18,252 nucleotides of DNA from assembly GCA_027296205.1 (NCBI GenBank), contig JAPUJM010000110.1, forward strand, positions 1 through 18,252, in the 5' to 3' direction. The notes below the pieces were generated by a model. That model made no database searches. It worked only from the letters and a program-made list of their open reading frames with translations, and was not told the DNA's origin. Positions 1 through 10,258 of the stretch are shown piece by piece. Position 1 is the first letter of the stretch, and the number at the start of each line of letters is the position of its first letter. This stretch comes from Actinomycetota bacterium. Its GTDB lineage: Bacteria; Actinomycetota; Acidimicrobiia; Spongiisociales; ZC4RG35. A program made the position numbers and the translations under genes.

Positions 1-630
1 GGCGTTGGCATCGAACGGGCTGATCCGCACCAGCCGGTGCACCCCCCGCTCCGACTCGAGAATGCCATAGGCGCGATCACCCTTGACCGTGAATGTCGCC
101 GACTTGATTCCAGCCTCCTCACCCTCTGTGACCTCTTCGACAGTCACGGAGAATCCGGAGTCGCTGAGAAAACGTTGGTACATCCGGGCCATCATCTCGG
201 CCCAATCCTGGGCATCGACTCCGCCGGCTCCAGCGTGAACGCTGAGAATGGCGTCCGCCTCGTCATACTCGTCGAAGAAGAGCGACTCGAGCTCGAGGTC
301 ATCGAGGGACGAACCCGACTCCTCGAGGATACCGATGGCTTCGTCCCGCGACTCCTTGTCGCCGGCCTCGGCTGCCAATTCCAGCAGAACCTCGGCGTCA
401 TCTATCTGCGACGCCAGCCCGTCGACCTGGGCGAACAGCGCCTCGTAGCGAGCGAGCCGCCGGCTGACTACACGCGCTTCGTCGGGATCGTCCCAAAGGT
501 TGGGAGACGATGCCTTCTCACGGAGCTCCTCGAGGTCTGCGGCCTTGCCTTCGAGGTCGAGAAACAATCGAGCCTCACCGAGACGCTTTCGCAGCTGGGC
601 AACCGCCGCCTGAGGGTTGTTGATCTCCAA
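1..630 (-). CDS. prfB: Peptide chain release factor 2, 5' part only
   Basis: Release factor 2 recognises UGA and UAA stop codons on the ribosome and triggers peptide release. The window holds the first 210 residues; the gene runs off the left edge, so the GGQ catalytic loop is not visible. The N-terminus resembles E. coli RF2 (LEINNP against MFEINP), followed by the PCRF helical domain and a conserved GGVDAQDWA-type stretch. The last visible residues contain SPF (about 204-206), the tripeptide that distinguishes RF2 from RF1. The only sensible start is TTG at 630, 12 nt after the secA stop and in the same frame; no good ribosome binding site precedes it, so coupling to secA is likely. The programmed +1 frameshift site found in many prfB genes is absent: the codons at the FLDL position read straight through without a UGA. 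Confidence 0.93.
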   Translation of the reverse strand, partial: MEINNPQAAVAQLRKRLGEARLFLDLEGKAADLEELREKASSPNLWDDPDEARVVSRRLARYEALFAQVDGLASQIDDAEVLLELAAEAGDKESRDEAIGILEESGSSLDDLELESLFFDEYDEADAILSVHAGAGGVDAQDWAEMMARMYQRFLSDSGFSVTVEEVTEGEEAGIKSATFTVKGDRAYGILESERGVHRLVRISPFDANA

Positions 631-642
631 GGCAGGGCCAGG

Positions 643-3258
<2,616 letters not shown>

Positions 3259-3262
3259 TTGA

Positions 3263-3268
3263 CCCCCT
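3263..3268 (-). promoter_or_regulatory. Ribosome binding site of secA
   Basis: AGGGGG read on the minus strand, 4 nt upstream of the secA ATG at 3258. It is one of the clearest Shine-Dalgarno sequences in the window and fixes the secA start. Confidence 0.7.
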
Positions 3269-3312
3269 AATCCTACCCTCAGTGCTGATTTGACCCACTT
3301 CGGGTCGTCAGG

Positions 3313-3960
3313 TCAACGGACCTGTATGAGCCCCTCACGATGCGCCCAGGTAACCGCCTCGAACCGGGACTTCAATCCCAGCTTGTCGAGAATGTTGCGA
3401 ACGTGGTTGCGGACCGTGTTTTCCGAGATGTAAAGCTGCTCGGCAATCTCCCTCGAAGTCTTGCCCTCCCCGACCAGTGTCAGGACCTCTAACTCCCGAC
3501 CGGTCAGTTCGGGACGTCGCGACACGGTGCCGTGATGACGCAGAAGATCGCGTAGTGCAGAGAAGAGCTTGCCTCCCATGGCAGGTGACACCGCAGCACC
3601 ACCATCGAGCACGTCGTTCATGGCGGCGACGAGTCTCGGAAGCGGGGTGTCCTTTGTCAGATACCCGGAAACTCCCGCTTTGACCGCTGCCAGAAGATCT
3701 TCGGCGGATTCGCTTGCCGTGAGCAAGACCACCCGCGTCTTTGGACTGGTCTTGATTATGGTGCCCACGATTTCGAGTCCTGACATACCCGGCATGAGTA
3801 GGTCGAGCATCACAATGTCGGGCTCGAATTCCCGCGTCAGGTCGATTGCTGTCATTGCCTCGGCGGCGGCCCCGACAACCTCAAACCCCTCCTGGACAAA
3901 AGCAGCGCTCAATGCCTCGCGAAAAAGTTCGGCGTCATCGACAATGAGAACTGATGCCAT
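3313..3960 (-). CDS. NarL/FixJ-type response regulator
   Basis: Two-component transcriptional regulator of 215 residues. The receiver domain (about 1-118) shows the acidic pair D8/D9, phospho-acceptor D53 in the MLDLLMPG segment, T81 and K103 in LTKD. A LuxR-type helix-turn-helix follows (about 150-205), with the typical LTGRELEVL entry and the SENTVRNHVRNIL recognition region. All switch residues are present, so it should respond to a histidine kinase, but no kinase is encoded in this window. It sits between comF and secA, where mycobacteria and Streptomyces generally carry a ribosome hibernation factor gene. ATG at 3960 has an AGAGG-like site about 11 nt upstream. The target genes cannot be deduced; a perfect inverted repeat lies about 60 nt upstream and could serve autoregulation (inference). 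Confidence 0.95.
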   Translation of the reverse strand: MASVLIVDDAELFREALSAAFVQEGFEVVGAAAEAMTAIDLTREFEPDIVMLDLLMPGMSGLEIVGTIIKTSPKTRVVLLTASESAEDLLAAVKAGVSGYLTKDTPLPRLVAAMNDVLDGGAAVSPAMGGKLFSALRDLLRHHGTVSRRPELTGRELEVLTLVGEGKTSREIAEQLYISENTVRNHVRNILDKLGLKSRFEAVTWAHREGLIQVR

Positions 3961-4022
3961 GGGTCGGGCGTACCTCTACTGGGCGACGAAGAGCACTCGG
4001 CTTCGTTTCCGGGAGGCGGAGA

Positions 4023-4051
4023 CTAGTGGTGTTTCCACGACACACCACTAG
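4023..4051. repeat. Perfect 10-bp inverted repeat at the comF stop codon
   Basis: CTAGTGGTGT at 4023-4032 and ACACCACTAG at 4042-4051 are perfect reverse complements separated by a 9-base loop. The comF TAG stop is the outer end of one arm. No T-run follows on either strand, so a classical intrinsic terminator is not well supported. It lies 63 nt upstream of the response regulator start and could be an operator or an RNA hairpin between comF and that gene. The 9-mer core recurs at 7929-7937 and 11039-11052. Confidence 0.75.
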
Positions 4052-4604
4052 ACACCCCCGGCACCGCATTGGCGGCGACCGCAGCACGGACACGGCTCTC
4101 GCCGATCGAAGTGATTGCCGACAGCAGCGTGGCGCCGGTTGTCACCACATCGTCCACGACCAGGACCGGCCCTTTGGGAACCTGGCGCAGTCTGAACCCG
4201 GTGACGGCACGGCTGTGATCACCCCCGGCGCGTCGCTGCTTGTGTAGCGGCGGTTGAAGAAGGGGCAGGACCGGCACCCCGAGATAGTGAGCTAGCCGGT
4301 CGGCGAGGACACGGGCCGGATCGACGCCATAACGGACCCGTCTCGTCAGAGCCCTGGGTACCGGAACCAGCGGTAGTGGGGGCAAACGCTTTGCCAGCAT
4401 CGAGGCCGCCAGGTCGGCGTACTCCGTCAGACCTCGATATTTGAAGTGATGAATCAGGGTTTTTGCGGGACCCGAGTGCTCAAATGCGGCAAGGAGGCGA
4501 AAACCACCGGGAAGCAGGCGATCGGCGGCCGGACGGAGTCGTTGCCGACACTCGGCGCACAGAAGGTGACCGCGATGGAAACGGTGACAGGCCTGACACA
4601 GCAT
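4023..4604 (-). CDS. ComF family phosphoribosyltransferase-like protein
   Basis: The 193-residue protein has an N-terminal four-cysteine cluster (CQAC near residue 3 and CAEC near residue 16), as expected for the ComF zinc finger. A type I phosphoribosyltransferase fold ends in the PRPP-binding loop VLVVDDVVTTGATL. ComF proteins are linked to DNA uptake in competent bacteria, and homologues are widespread in non-competent actinobacteria where their substrate is unknown. The gene follows sahH with a 59-base gap and precedes the response regulator. ATG at 4604 begins immediately before the first cysteine, so the N-terminus is short but the zinc ligands are intact. Its last codons (His-His-stop) lie inside a perfect inverted repeat. 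Confidence 0.9.
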   Translation of the reverse strand: MLCQACHRFHRGHLLCAECRQRLRPAADRLLPGGFRLLAAFEHSGPAKTLIHHFKYRGLTEYADLAASMLAKRLPPLPLVPVPRALTRRVRYGVDPARVLADRLAHYLGVPVLPLLQPPLHKQRRAGGDHSRAVTGFRLRQVPKGPVLVVDDVVTTGATLLSAITSIGESRVRAAVAANAVPGVSSGVSWKHH

Positions 4605-4663
4605 GTCGGAAAACCTATTTCCTCTCTGTGACAGAAAATACGTTCCGTGTCGGGTATTGGGTG

Positions 4664-5911
4664 CTATGTCCCTTCTTTCCAGCCCGACATATAGGTGACC
4701 TGTTCCTCGGTCAGAGTCTCCAAGCCACCACCCATGTGTGCCAGCTTGATCGAAGCGACGTCGTCGTCGATCTCGTCGGGAAGCGTGTAGATCCTGGGCT
4801 CGAGTGACCCTTCGTTCTTGATCAGGTACTCCACGGCGAACGCCTGATTGCTGAACGACATGTCCATGACGTCCGCCGGGTGCCCCTCGGCGGCACCGAG
4901 ATTGACCAGACGTCCTTCGGCCGCGAGCAAAATTCTGCGGCCATCGGGCATCTCGAATTCCTCGAGATTCTCCCGGACCGGGCGACGCGCCACCGCTTCT
5001 GCCCCAAGTGAGGCAAGGTCGATCTCGATATCGAAGTGACCCGAGTTGGCGAGGATCGTCCCGTCCTTCATCTTGGCGAAGTGCTCGGACCGAATAACGT
5101 GCTTGTTGCCGGTGACGGTGATGAAGATGTCACCTTCCGCAGAAGCGTCCGCCGCAGTCATCACCCGATAGCCCTCCATGGCGGCGGCCAAGGCGCGGAC
5201 CGGGTCGATCTCGACCACGATCACCTTGGCTCCAAGCCCGTCTGCTCGTTTCGCCACACCTCGACCACAGTCTCCATAACCGACAACAACGAGGTTCTGT
5301 CCGGCGAGGAGAACATTGGAGGCTCTAATGATGCCGTCGAGGGTTGATTGCCCGGTTCCAAAATGGTTGTCAAACAAATGCTTGGTCGCCGAGTCGTTGA
5401 CCGCAACGACCGGCACTCGCAGCGTACCGTCCGCGGCCATCGCCTTGAGTCGAATGACACCTGTGGTCGTCTCTTCGGTCGAGCCAATGACCTGAATGTC
5501 ACGGCGATCGGTATGGAGCACGGTGGCGAGATCGGCTCCATCGTCCATCGTGACGGCCGGGGCATGGTCGAGTACGGCATTGATGTGCTTGTAGTAGGTG
5601 TCGTCGTCCTCACCGCGAATGGCGAATACCGGGATCCCTTCAGCGACGAGAGCTGCGGCGACGTCATCCTGAGTGGAGAGGGGGTTGGAGGCGCAGAGGA
5701 TGGGCTCTGCCCCCCCGTCTCGCAGGGCGAACATCAGGTTGGCCGTCTCAGCCGTCACATGAAGACACGCGGCCACAACGTGGCCTTCGAGGGGTCGCTC
5801 GTCGAGAAATCTCTCCCGTACGGTCTTCAGGACCGGCATTCGTCGTCCGGCCCACTCAACGCGGCGAGCACCGTCTTCCGCCAGGTCAGGTTGGGCGATG
5901 TCGTAGTTCAT
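4664..5911 (-). CDS. ahcY: Adenosylhomocysteinase (S-adenosylhomocysteine hydrolase), short form
   Basis: The enzyme reversibly splits S-adenosylhomocysteine into adenosine and homocysteine with a tightly bound NAD, clearing the product inhibitor of methyltransferases. The 415-residue sequence shows the substrate-site residues expected by alignment to the human enzyme: H51 in CLHVT, D123/D124, E146/E147, K177 and D181. The NAD-binding GYGDCGRG loop is at 211-218. It lacks the roughly 40-residue insertion found in mycobacterial SahH and ends in a TEEQVTYMSGWKEGT-like tail rather than the C-terminal KPDHYRY tail of eukaryotic and many bacterial forms. This resembles archaeal, Thermotoga and cyanobacterial enzymes. 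ATG at 5911 directly follows the TGA of the isomerase gene, with GAGGA about 8 nt upstream, so translation is probably coupled. Confidence 0.97.
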   Translation of the reverse strand: MNYDIAQPDLAEDGARRVEWAGRRMPVLKTVRERFLDERPLEGHVVAACLHVTAETANLMFALRDGGAEPILCASNPLSTQDDVAAALVAEGIPVFAIRGEDDDTYYKHINAVLDHAPAVTMDDGADLATVLHTDRRDIQVIGSTEETTTGVIRLKAMAADGTLRVPVVAVNDSATKHLFDNHFGTGQSTLDGIIRASNVLLAGQNLVVVGYGDCGRGVAKRADGLGAKVIVVEIDPVRALAAAMEGYRVMTAADASAEGDIFITVTGNKHVIRSEHFAKMKDGTILANSGHFDIEIDLASLGAEAVARRPVRENLEEFEMPDGRRILLAAEGRLVNLGAAEGHPADVMDMSFSNQAFAVEYLIKNEGSLEPRIYTLPDEIDDDVASIKLAHMGGGLETLTEEQVTYMSGWKEGT

Positions 5912-6916
5912 TCAGTATTCCTCAACTAGCAGTTTCTTCAGTTTCTCAATGGTGGCTACGGGTACCGGGTCTACGCCCGCCGACTCGGCCAGCATCCACG
6001 AGACAAGGTCTCCGACAGCAGTCAGCGACACCAACCGGGCCAGCAGCGAAACACCGCTCGAATTGACTTCGGCCACCCAGGGCACGGCATCTTGGGTGAG
6101 TGCGCTGGTTTGGGCAAGTCGAATTGCAATGCGATCGTGATCACTCCGGTCCCGGAGGGCAACGATGCCGAGATGCTTTCTTGTCATCTCAGACATGGTT
6201 TCCCACCCTGTGATCTCGTTGTGGTCGAGTTCCGGCAACATCGACCACCAGGCGGGAACTTTGGCGTTCTCGTTGATTTGTGTCTTCCACCGCCGGGCGA
6301 CGGCGCCGCTCACGGGCCCACCGGCGTAAATGATCGGGATGCGCCCGTCGAGTTGCTCGGCAATATGGGCCGCCTCCATCCAACGATCGCTGCCCTCGGA
6401 AGTAGCTTCGTCTGCGATCGTCGCCGCCTCGACAAAGGCAAGACGTTGATCATCCACCGCATGGGCGCCCGTCAGGACAGTGAGAGCCGCCCCGATCATG
6501 TACCCGGCGGCGGCCCGAGGCTGAAAGCCGGAAGGCACCGATACGGACGACCAATCGTGGTTTGCCGTCAGCTCACCCAGTCGGCCGCCTGTCGTGATTG
6601 TCGCCACCCGGAGACCTGAATCGCGAGCACTCACCACGAAGTCGAGAGTCTCCTCGGTGTTGCCCGAATAGGAGGCGGCCACCACCAGCGGTCGTGCCCT
6701 GGTCGCCCAGAGAGGCAGCGGGCCATAACCCTTGTGAACGACGACGCGTGTGCCGAAAGGCTCGGCGATGGCGCCGACATAGTCGCCGGCTATTCCGGAT
6801 CCACCCATCCCAACGTACAGAACCTCCGAATAGGTGCCTAAGGCGGGCACTTCTTGCTCGGCGGCCCAGCGAAGCTGGCTTCCCAGGCTTTGGATCGACG
6901 AGAGCATGTCAGTCAT
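5912..6916 (-). CDS. Bifunctional phosphoglucose/phosphomannose isomerase (SIS domain)
   Basis: The 334-residue protein matches the bacterial/archaeal PGI/PMI family of paired SIS domains. It shows GMGGSGIAGD (36-45), the phosphosugar-binding SYSGNTEETL (82-91), PRAAAGYM (133-140), and a C-terminal bact-PGI half. E216 in INENAK and H232 in LDHNEI are 16 residues apart, the same spacing as the proposed catalytic Glu/His pair of the Pyrobaculum enzyme. It should interconvert fructose-6-phosphate with glucose-6-phosphate and mannose-6-phosphate, linking central metabolism to mannose-containing envelope glycans. It lies 41 bases downstream of the Trm112-like gene and abuts ahcY. ATG at 6916 was chosen; a strong ribosome binding site is not obvious. 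Confidence 0.93.
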   Translation of the reverse strand: MTDMLSSIQSLGSQLRWAAEQEVPALGTYSEVLYVGMGGSGIAGDYVGAIAEPFGTRVVVHKGYGPLPLWATRARPLVVAASYSGNTEETLDFVVSARDSGLRVATITTGGRLGELTANHDWSSVSVPSGFQPRAAAGYMIGAALTVLTGAHAVDDQRLAFVEAATIADEATSEGSDRWMEAAHIAEQLDGRIPIIYAGGPVSGAVARRWKTQINENAKVPAWWSMLPELDHNEITGWETMSEMTRKHLGIVALRDRSDHDRIAIRLAQTSALTQDAVPWVAEVNSSGVSLLARLVSLTAVGDLVSWMLAESAGVDPVPVATIEKLKKLLVEEY

Positions 6917-6957
6917 TCAGTGATGTGTCCCGAAGATAGCGCCCGCGATGCGGGTGA

Positions 6958-7149
6958 CTATTTGCCCGACACATCGTCGGGCCCCCCTTCGGCCTCGTCG
7001 ACGAGCATCACCGGTATCCCCTCGCGGACCGGATAGCGCCGACCGCATTCTGTGCACTCGAGACGGGACGCCTCCACATCCTGGGTGAGGTCTGCCTTGT
7101 CGACTGGGCAGACCAGGATCTCGGCGAGTTTGGGGTCGATGAGGCTCAA
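6958..7149 (-). CDS. Trm112 family zinc-binding protein
   Basis: A 63-residue protein with the typical Trm112/UPF0434 layout: IDPKLAEILVCPV near the N-terminus, a second cysteine pair in LECTECGR, and the RRYPVREGIPVML ending before an acidic tail. Eukaryotic Trm112 activates several methyltransferases; the bacterial relatives are less well defined. I prefer the TTG at 7149 as start because GGAGAGAGA lies just upstream and the family domain begins within four residues. A longer reading from TTG at 7230 would add 27 residues unlike the family and occupy the whole divergent promoter region. It is the first gene of the minus-strand run that continues through the isomerase and ahcY. Confidence 0.88.
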   Translation of the reverse strand: MSLIDPKLAEILVCPVDKADLTQDVEASRLECTECGRRYPVREGIPVMLVDEAEGGPDDVSGK

Positions 7150-7230
7150 TCTCTCTCCAGGACTAGTGGGATCTTGCTCACAAGACCGTACCAAGTACCA
7201 AGTGCTTGCTTTTACACTCTGCCAACCCAA
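7150..7230. promoter_or_regulatory. Divergent promoter region between the Trm112-like gene and GT2
   Basis: The 81 bases separate two diverging genes, so promoters in both directions are expected. Toward GT2, TACACT at 7213-7218 could be a -10 box; with no Shine-Dalgarno before the ATG at 7231, a very short leader or near-leaderless transcript is possible. Toward the Trm112-like gene, CAAGAT with an upstream TTGGTA could act, though the spacing is long. The region carries a tandem ACCAAGT repeat (7190-7196, 7197-7203) and five CAAG/CTTG words within 36 bases. Promoter assignments are tentative. Confidence 0.35.
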
Positions 7231-7932
7231 ATGACTGCTTCCTTCTCCGTCGTCGTGCCCGTCTACAACGAAGCGGCGTTCATCCCCGAAGCCCTACCGT
7301 CACTGGTCGATGCGATGGAGAGCACCGGTGCGTCCTACAAGATTCTGATCGTCGAGAACGGATCGTCCGACGGCACCGCCGAAACGGCGAGGAAGATTGC
7401 AGGAGACGCTCCCGTGGAAGTGTTCTCGCTGCCCGAGCCCGACTACGGAGCGGCCCTCCGCCACGGGTTTCTCCGGGCATCGGGTGAATGGGTGGTGAAC
7501 TTCGATATCGACTACTTCTCCGCCGACTTCCTCCAGGCCGTTCTTGCTCAGCCGGACTCGGTAGATCTGGTCATTGGATCCAAACGGGATCCGGAATCGG
7601 ACGATCGTCGACCCCTCATCCGTCGTATCGCCACGAGGGTGTTCAACGTCCTCCTCAGGGTGATCCTCGACTCCGGAGTCTCCGACACCCACGGTATGAA
7701 GGGATTCCGACTCGGGCTCGTCGAGAGCCTGACGCCGCAAGTAGTCAGCACCGAGGACCTGTTCGACACCGAGTTGGTGGTGAGAGCCGAGCGCGGCGGC
7801 TACAAGATCGTTGAGGTTCCGGTGATCGTCGAGGAGATCAGGACCGCCAAGTCGTCGCTCATCAGACGCGCCCCGCGAACCGTGATGGGTCTGCTCAGGA
7901 TCCGACGGACTCTGAAGACCGAATCTGGCTAG
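7231..7932 (+). CDS. GT2 glycosyltransferase, polyprenyl-phosphate sugar synthase-like
   Basis: The 233-residue soluble GT-A fold protein begins with SVVVPVYNE, followed by ENGSSDGT (42-49), a DxD metal-binding site in FDIDYF (91-96) and SDTHGMKGFR (151-160). This pattern resembles DPM1/DpgS-type enzymes, which transfer a sugar from a nucleotide donor to polyprenyl phosphate at the inner membrane face. No transmembrane segment is evident, so it would act as a peripheral membrane enzyme. I start it at ATG 7231, where the first beta strand begins; the in-frame ATG at 7174 would add 19 atypical residues. It is the only plus-strand gene in the middle of the window, and its 3' end overlaps the convergent GT-C-like gene by 38 bases. 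The specific sugar is unknown. Confidence 0.9.
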   Translation: MTASFSVVVPVYNEAAFIPEALPSLVDAMESTGASYKILIVENGSSDGTAETARKIAGDAPVEVFSLPEPDYGAALRHGFLRASGEWVVNFDIDYFSADFLQAVLAQPDSVDLVIGSKRDPESDDRRPLIRRIATRVFNVLLRVILDSGVSDTHGMKGFRLGLVESLTPQVVSTEDLFDTELVVRAERGGYKIVEVPVIVEEIRTAKSSLIRRAPRTVMGLLRIRRTLKTESG

Positions 7933-10258
7933 TGGTGCGTCGCCAGGCCACGAAGCCACCAACGAGCAGTCCCACCAGGCCGACGATGGTCAGGATCTGA
8001 CCCGACGACTCGGCCCAGGTGTCTTGAAACTCGATGACGACCTCGTTGTCTGTCGGCACTACGACCATCAGCGAAGGGGCGGCACGCCAGGGCCCGTCCG
8101 CCCCGGTTGCCTTCCAGTTGGGGAAATAGGAGATCTTCACCACATGGGGCACTCCGACCGCCTCGGTGGTGAACGAGATCCGGTGGTCCTCGAGCACAAT
8201 GTTCGAAACGGGGTTCTCGGGGACATCGATCTCGGTATCAGGCCGTTCTTGTATCGACTCGATTCGAGGCCACTCGGCGGGCCCGTCGGCAACGACCCAC
8301 CGGTCCATCTCGTCGACGTCCTCGTACCACTCGAGAGCCATCTCATGAAAGCTCGGAAGAGGCTCCCCGTCTCTACCCATCACCGAGCCGGAACGGGTCA
8401 GCGACTTCAAGAGTGAGCGATCCGGCACCTCATAGACGGCCGGCAAATGGGTGGCCGCCTCAACCAGTTGCGTCTCGGGAAGTCTGAAGACCTGGAATGG
8501 CTCGGTGGTCGTGACCAGCTCGAACTCGTCGATGCCGAGAGCCTTTTCAGCCGCCTCGGGTGTGAACGACACGTAGTAGTCCACCCCGTAGACGTCCATG
8601 TGCTTCAGACCCCGCTCCATGTCGAACACGTGGTATTTGAGCCCCGGGATGGGATTGGATGACTTGAACGACATCTCGGAGTGGTTGATGAAGTGGAACG
8701 GAGTGGTCAGGGAAGATTCGAAGTAGAGACCCTCCATCGACTTTTGAGATCCTTCGGTCCAATACGGGATCAGCATGGGTGACATTGGAGTCCCGTACTT
8801 GTTGAGCCCGCTGTTGTTCTCCCACATCACACGGCCATCGGGGAGCCGATCCAATTCGACCATCAACGACTGGTACTCCGGCCACGACTCCTTGGCCTCG
8901 TAACCCTCGTAGTTCCAGCGTGACCACCCATCGATGAAGGTGACCCCGGCGGCAGCTCCCAGGACGACGATCGCCACCGCTGTCGTGGTCAGGAAGTTGC
9001 GAGTGTTCACCATCGCCGGTGCAAGGAGACTGGCAGCGACAACACCTATGCCCACTGCGGCGGCGACCCCCCACGCCCAGGGAGGGAATTCGGAGGAGTC
9101 GGCTATGAGCCCGGCAGCCACGGCGAATGCCACCCCGAGCACGAGACTCGCCCAGAGTTTGGAGATCTGGCTGGGAAGCCTTCTCGACATCCAGACCACC
9201 GCCGCCCCGAAGCCGATGGCGGCAAAAAAGGCCACACCGAAATACCAGTAGGGCAGAAGACGTCCGTTCCACAGCTTCCATCCTGCGCCGCTGAACATGT
9301 TCGGGAAAAGGTCGGGTAACACCGTCGGCAGTGGGTAGTAGATGACCGGGAGCAGAGTCGCACCGATCATCGGCGCAGCCCGGGAGGTCTTGCGGAGGGC
9401 CCATATGGCGCCGGGAATGGCTATCGGAAGGAGCAGCCAGAGCTCAACGGGGAAGATCTCCTCCCATCTGTTGAGCGGTGTCCAGGCCATGTCTGAGGTC
9501 AGACCGATTCGGGCCAGTAGCGGGAGCGCCCAGAACGCGGCAATCGCAAAGCCCCAGAGCCAAACGACGAGGGTTCGCCAGAACCCCTTCTTCCATGCCA
9601 GGACGAACAACGAGGCGAAGATCACGACAATCGTCGTCAGCACATGCGAAAGAGCGGTCAGGGCAAGGGCCAATGCGGCCCACTTCGCGTAGCGGCGGTC
9701 GTCCCGCACCGCCTTCATCAACAAACCGAGGTACACCAGCGAAAGCGCGAACGACCACGAATAGGAGAACTCACCGGCCAGTGTCGACGCAACGTTCCCG
9801 CCGTAGATCGAAAAGCTCTCGAGGAACGCGAACACCACTCCCGCCCCGGCCGCTATCAGAGCAATATCACGGTTGAGCTTCATCGCCCGGGTGTGGAAGT
9901 AGATCGCCGGCGGCAAGGCCAGCAAACCGAGGACGGTCACAAGTTTGAAGGCGACCCCATAGGGCAGCACCAAGTCGAAGGCGACGATTACCAGCGAAGG
10001 GAGCGGGAAGTAGAAGTAGAAGGCGGGGAAGCCGGCAAACCAGTCGTTGGACCAGCCGAGAATTCTCCCCTCCGAAAGAAGATTGTCACGCAAATAGGCG
10101 GGTCCGAAGACATGGGCTCCCATGTCGCCGCCTGTCGGAGTGGTGGCCGTGAAGATCAGCCACGGATTCATCACGACGAAGATGATCAGCGACGCCCCGA
10201 CCACCAAGACAATGGGCAGGACCGGGACCTTGCGGAGCCTCGCCCTTGGGGAAGTCAC
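7895..10258 (-). CDS. Polytopic membrane protein, PTPS_related / GT-C-like glycosyltransferase
   Basis: The 787-residue protein has a first transmembrane segment at about 13-35, then an extracytoplasmic loop with GGDMGAHVFGPAYLRDNLL (acidic D45 with H49) and an aromatic FYFYFP stretch. About ten further hydrophobic segments follow to about residue 440. A soluble, probably external domain spans about 450-750, and a last transmembrane helix lies at about 754-771. The layout matches membrane proteins annotated with the PTPS_related domain, despite that name not pterin enzymes, and resembles GT-C transferases that use polyprenyl-phosphate sugars outside the membrane. The start is GTG at 10258, overlapping the stop of the preceding zinc-ribbon gene (GTGA). 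The product it makes is unknown; the facing GT2 could supply its donor (inference). Confidence 0.8.
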   Translation of the reverse strand: MTSPRARLRKVPVLPIVLVVGASLIIFVVMNPWLIFTATTPTGGDMGAHVFGPAYLRDNLLSEGRILGWSNDWFAGFPAFYFYFPLPSLVIVAFDLVLPYGVAFKLVTVLGLLALPPAIYFHTRAMKLNRDIALIAAGAGVVFAFLESFSIYGGNVASTLAGEFSYSWSFALSLVYLGLLMKAVRDDRRYAKWAALALALTALSHVLTTIVVIFASLFVLAWKKGFWRTLVVWLWGFAIAAFWALPLLARIGLTSDMAWTPLNRWEEIFPVELWLLLPIAIPGAIWALRKTSRAAPMIGATLLPVIYYPLPTVLPDLFPNMFSGAGWKLWNGRLLPYWYFGVAFFAAIGFGAAVVWMSRRLPSQISKLWASLVLGVAFAVAAGLIADSSEFPPWAWGVAAAVGIGVVAASLLAPAMVNTRNFLTTTAVAIVVLGAAAGVTFIDGWSRWNYEGYEAKESWPEYQSLMVELDRLPDGRVMWENNSGLNKYGTPMSPMLIPYWTEGSQKSMEGLYFESSLTTPFHFINHSEMSFKSSNPIPGLKYHVFDMERGLKHMDVYGVDYYVSFTPEAAEKALGIDEFELVTTTEPFQVFRLPETQLVEAATHLPAVYEVPDRSLLKSLTRSGSVMGRDGEPLPSFHEMALEWYEDVDEMDRWVVADGPAEWPRIESIQERPDTEIDVPENPVSNIVLEDHRISFTTEAVGVPHVVKISYFPNWKATGADGPWRAAPSLMVVVPTDNEVVIEFQDTWAESSGQILTIVGLVGLLVGGFVAWRRTTSQIRSSESVGS
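7929..7937 (+). repeat. CTAGTGGTG motif at the GT2 stop codon
   Basis: CTAGTGGTG spans the TAG stop (7930-7932) of the GT2 gene. It is the third location of a 9-mer that also sits on the TAG stops of the ComF and thioredoxin-like genes. No convincing second arm is visible here. Confidence 0.5.

Noticed and set aside
3293..3307. GACCC-ACTTC-GGGTC hairpin and a repeated ATTTGACCC between the regulator and secA
   Set aside because: Five-base stem and a 9-base repeat in only 50 bases of GC-rich sequence; no T-run and no clear meaning.
4023..4051. Inverted repeat as an intrinsic terminator of comF
   Set aside because: The stem is perfect but no T-run follows on either strand, so it is listed as a repeat instead.
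6940..6955. CCCGC-GAT-GCGGG hairpin between the Trm112-like gene and the isomerase gene
   Set aside because: Short stem, no T-run, and the genes look cotranscribed.
8547..9404. A 285-codon minus-strand open frame inside the GT-C-like gene
   Set aside because: Same strand, different frame; Arg/Gly/Pro-rich composition typical of a frame-shifted shadow, while the main frame has clear membrane segments.
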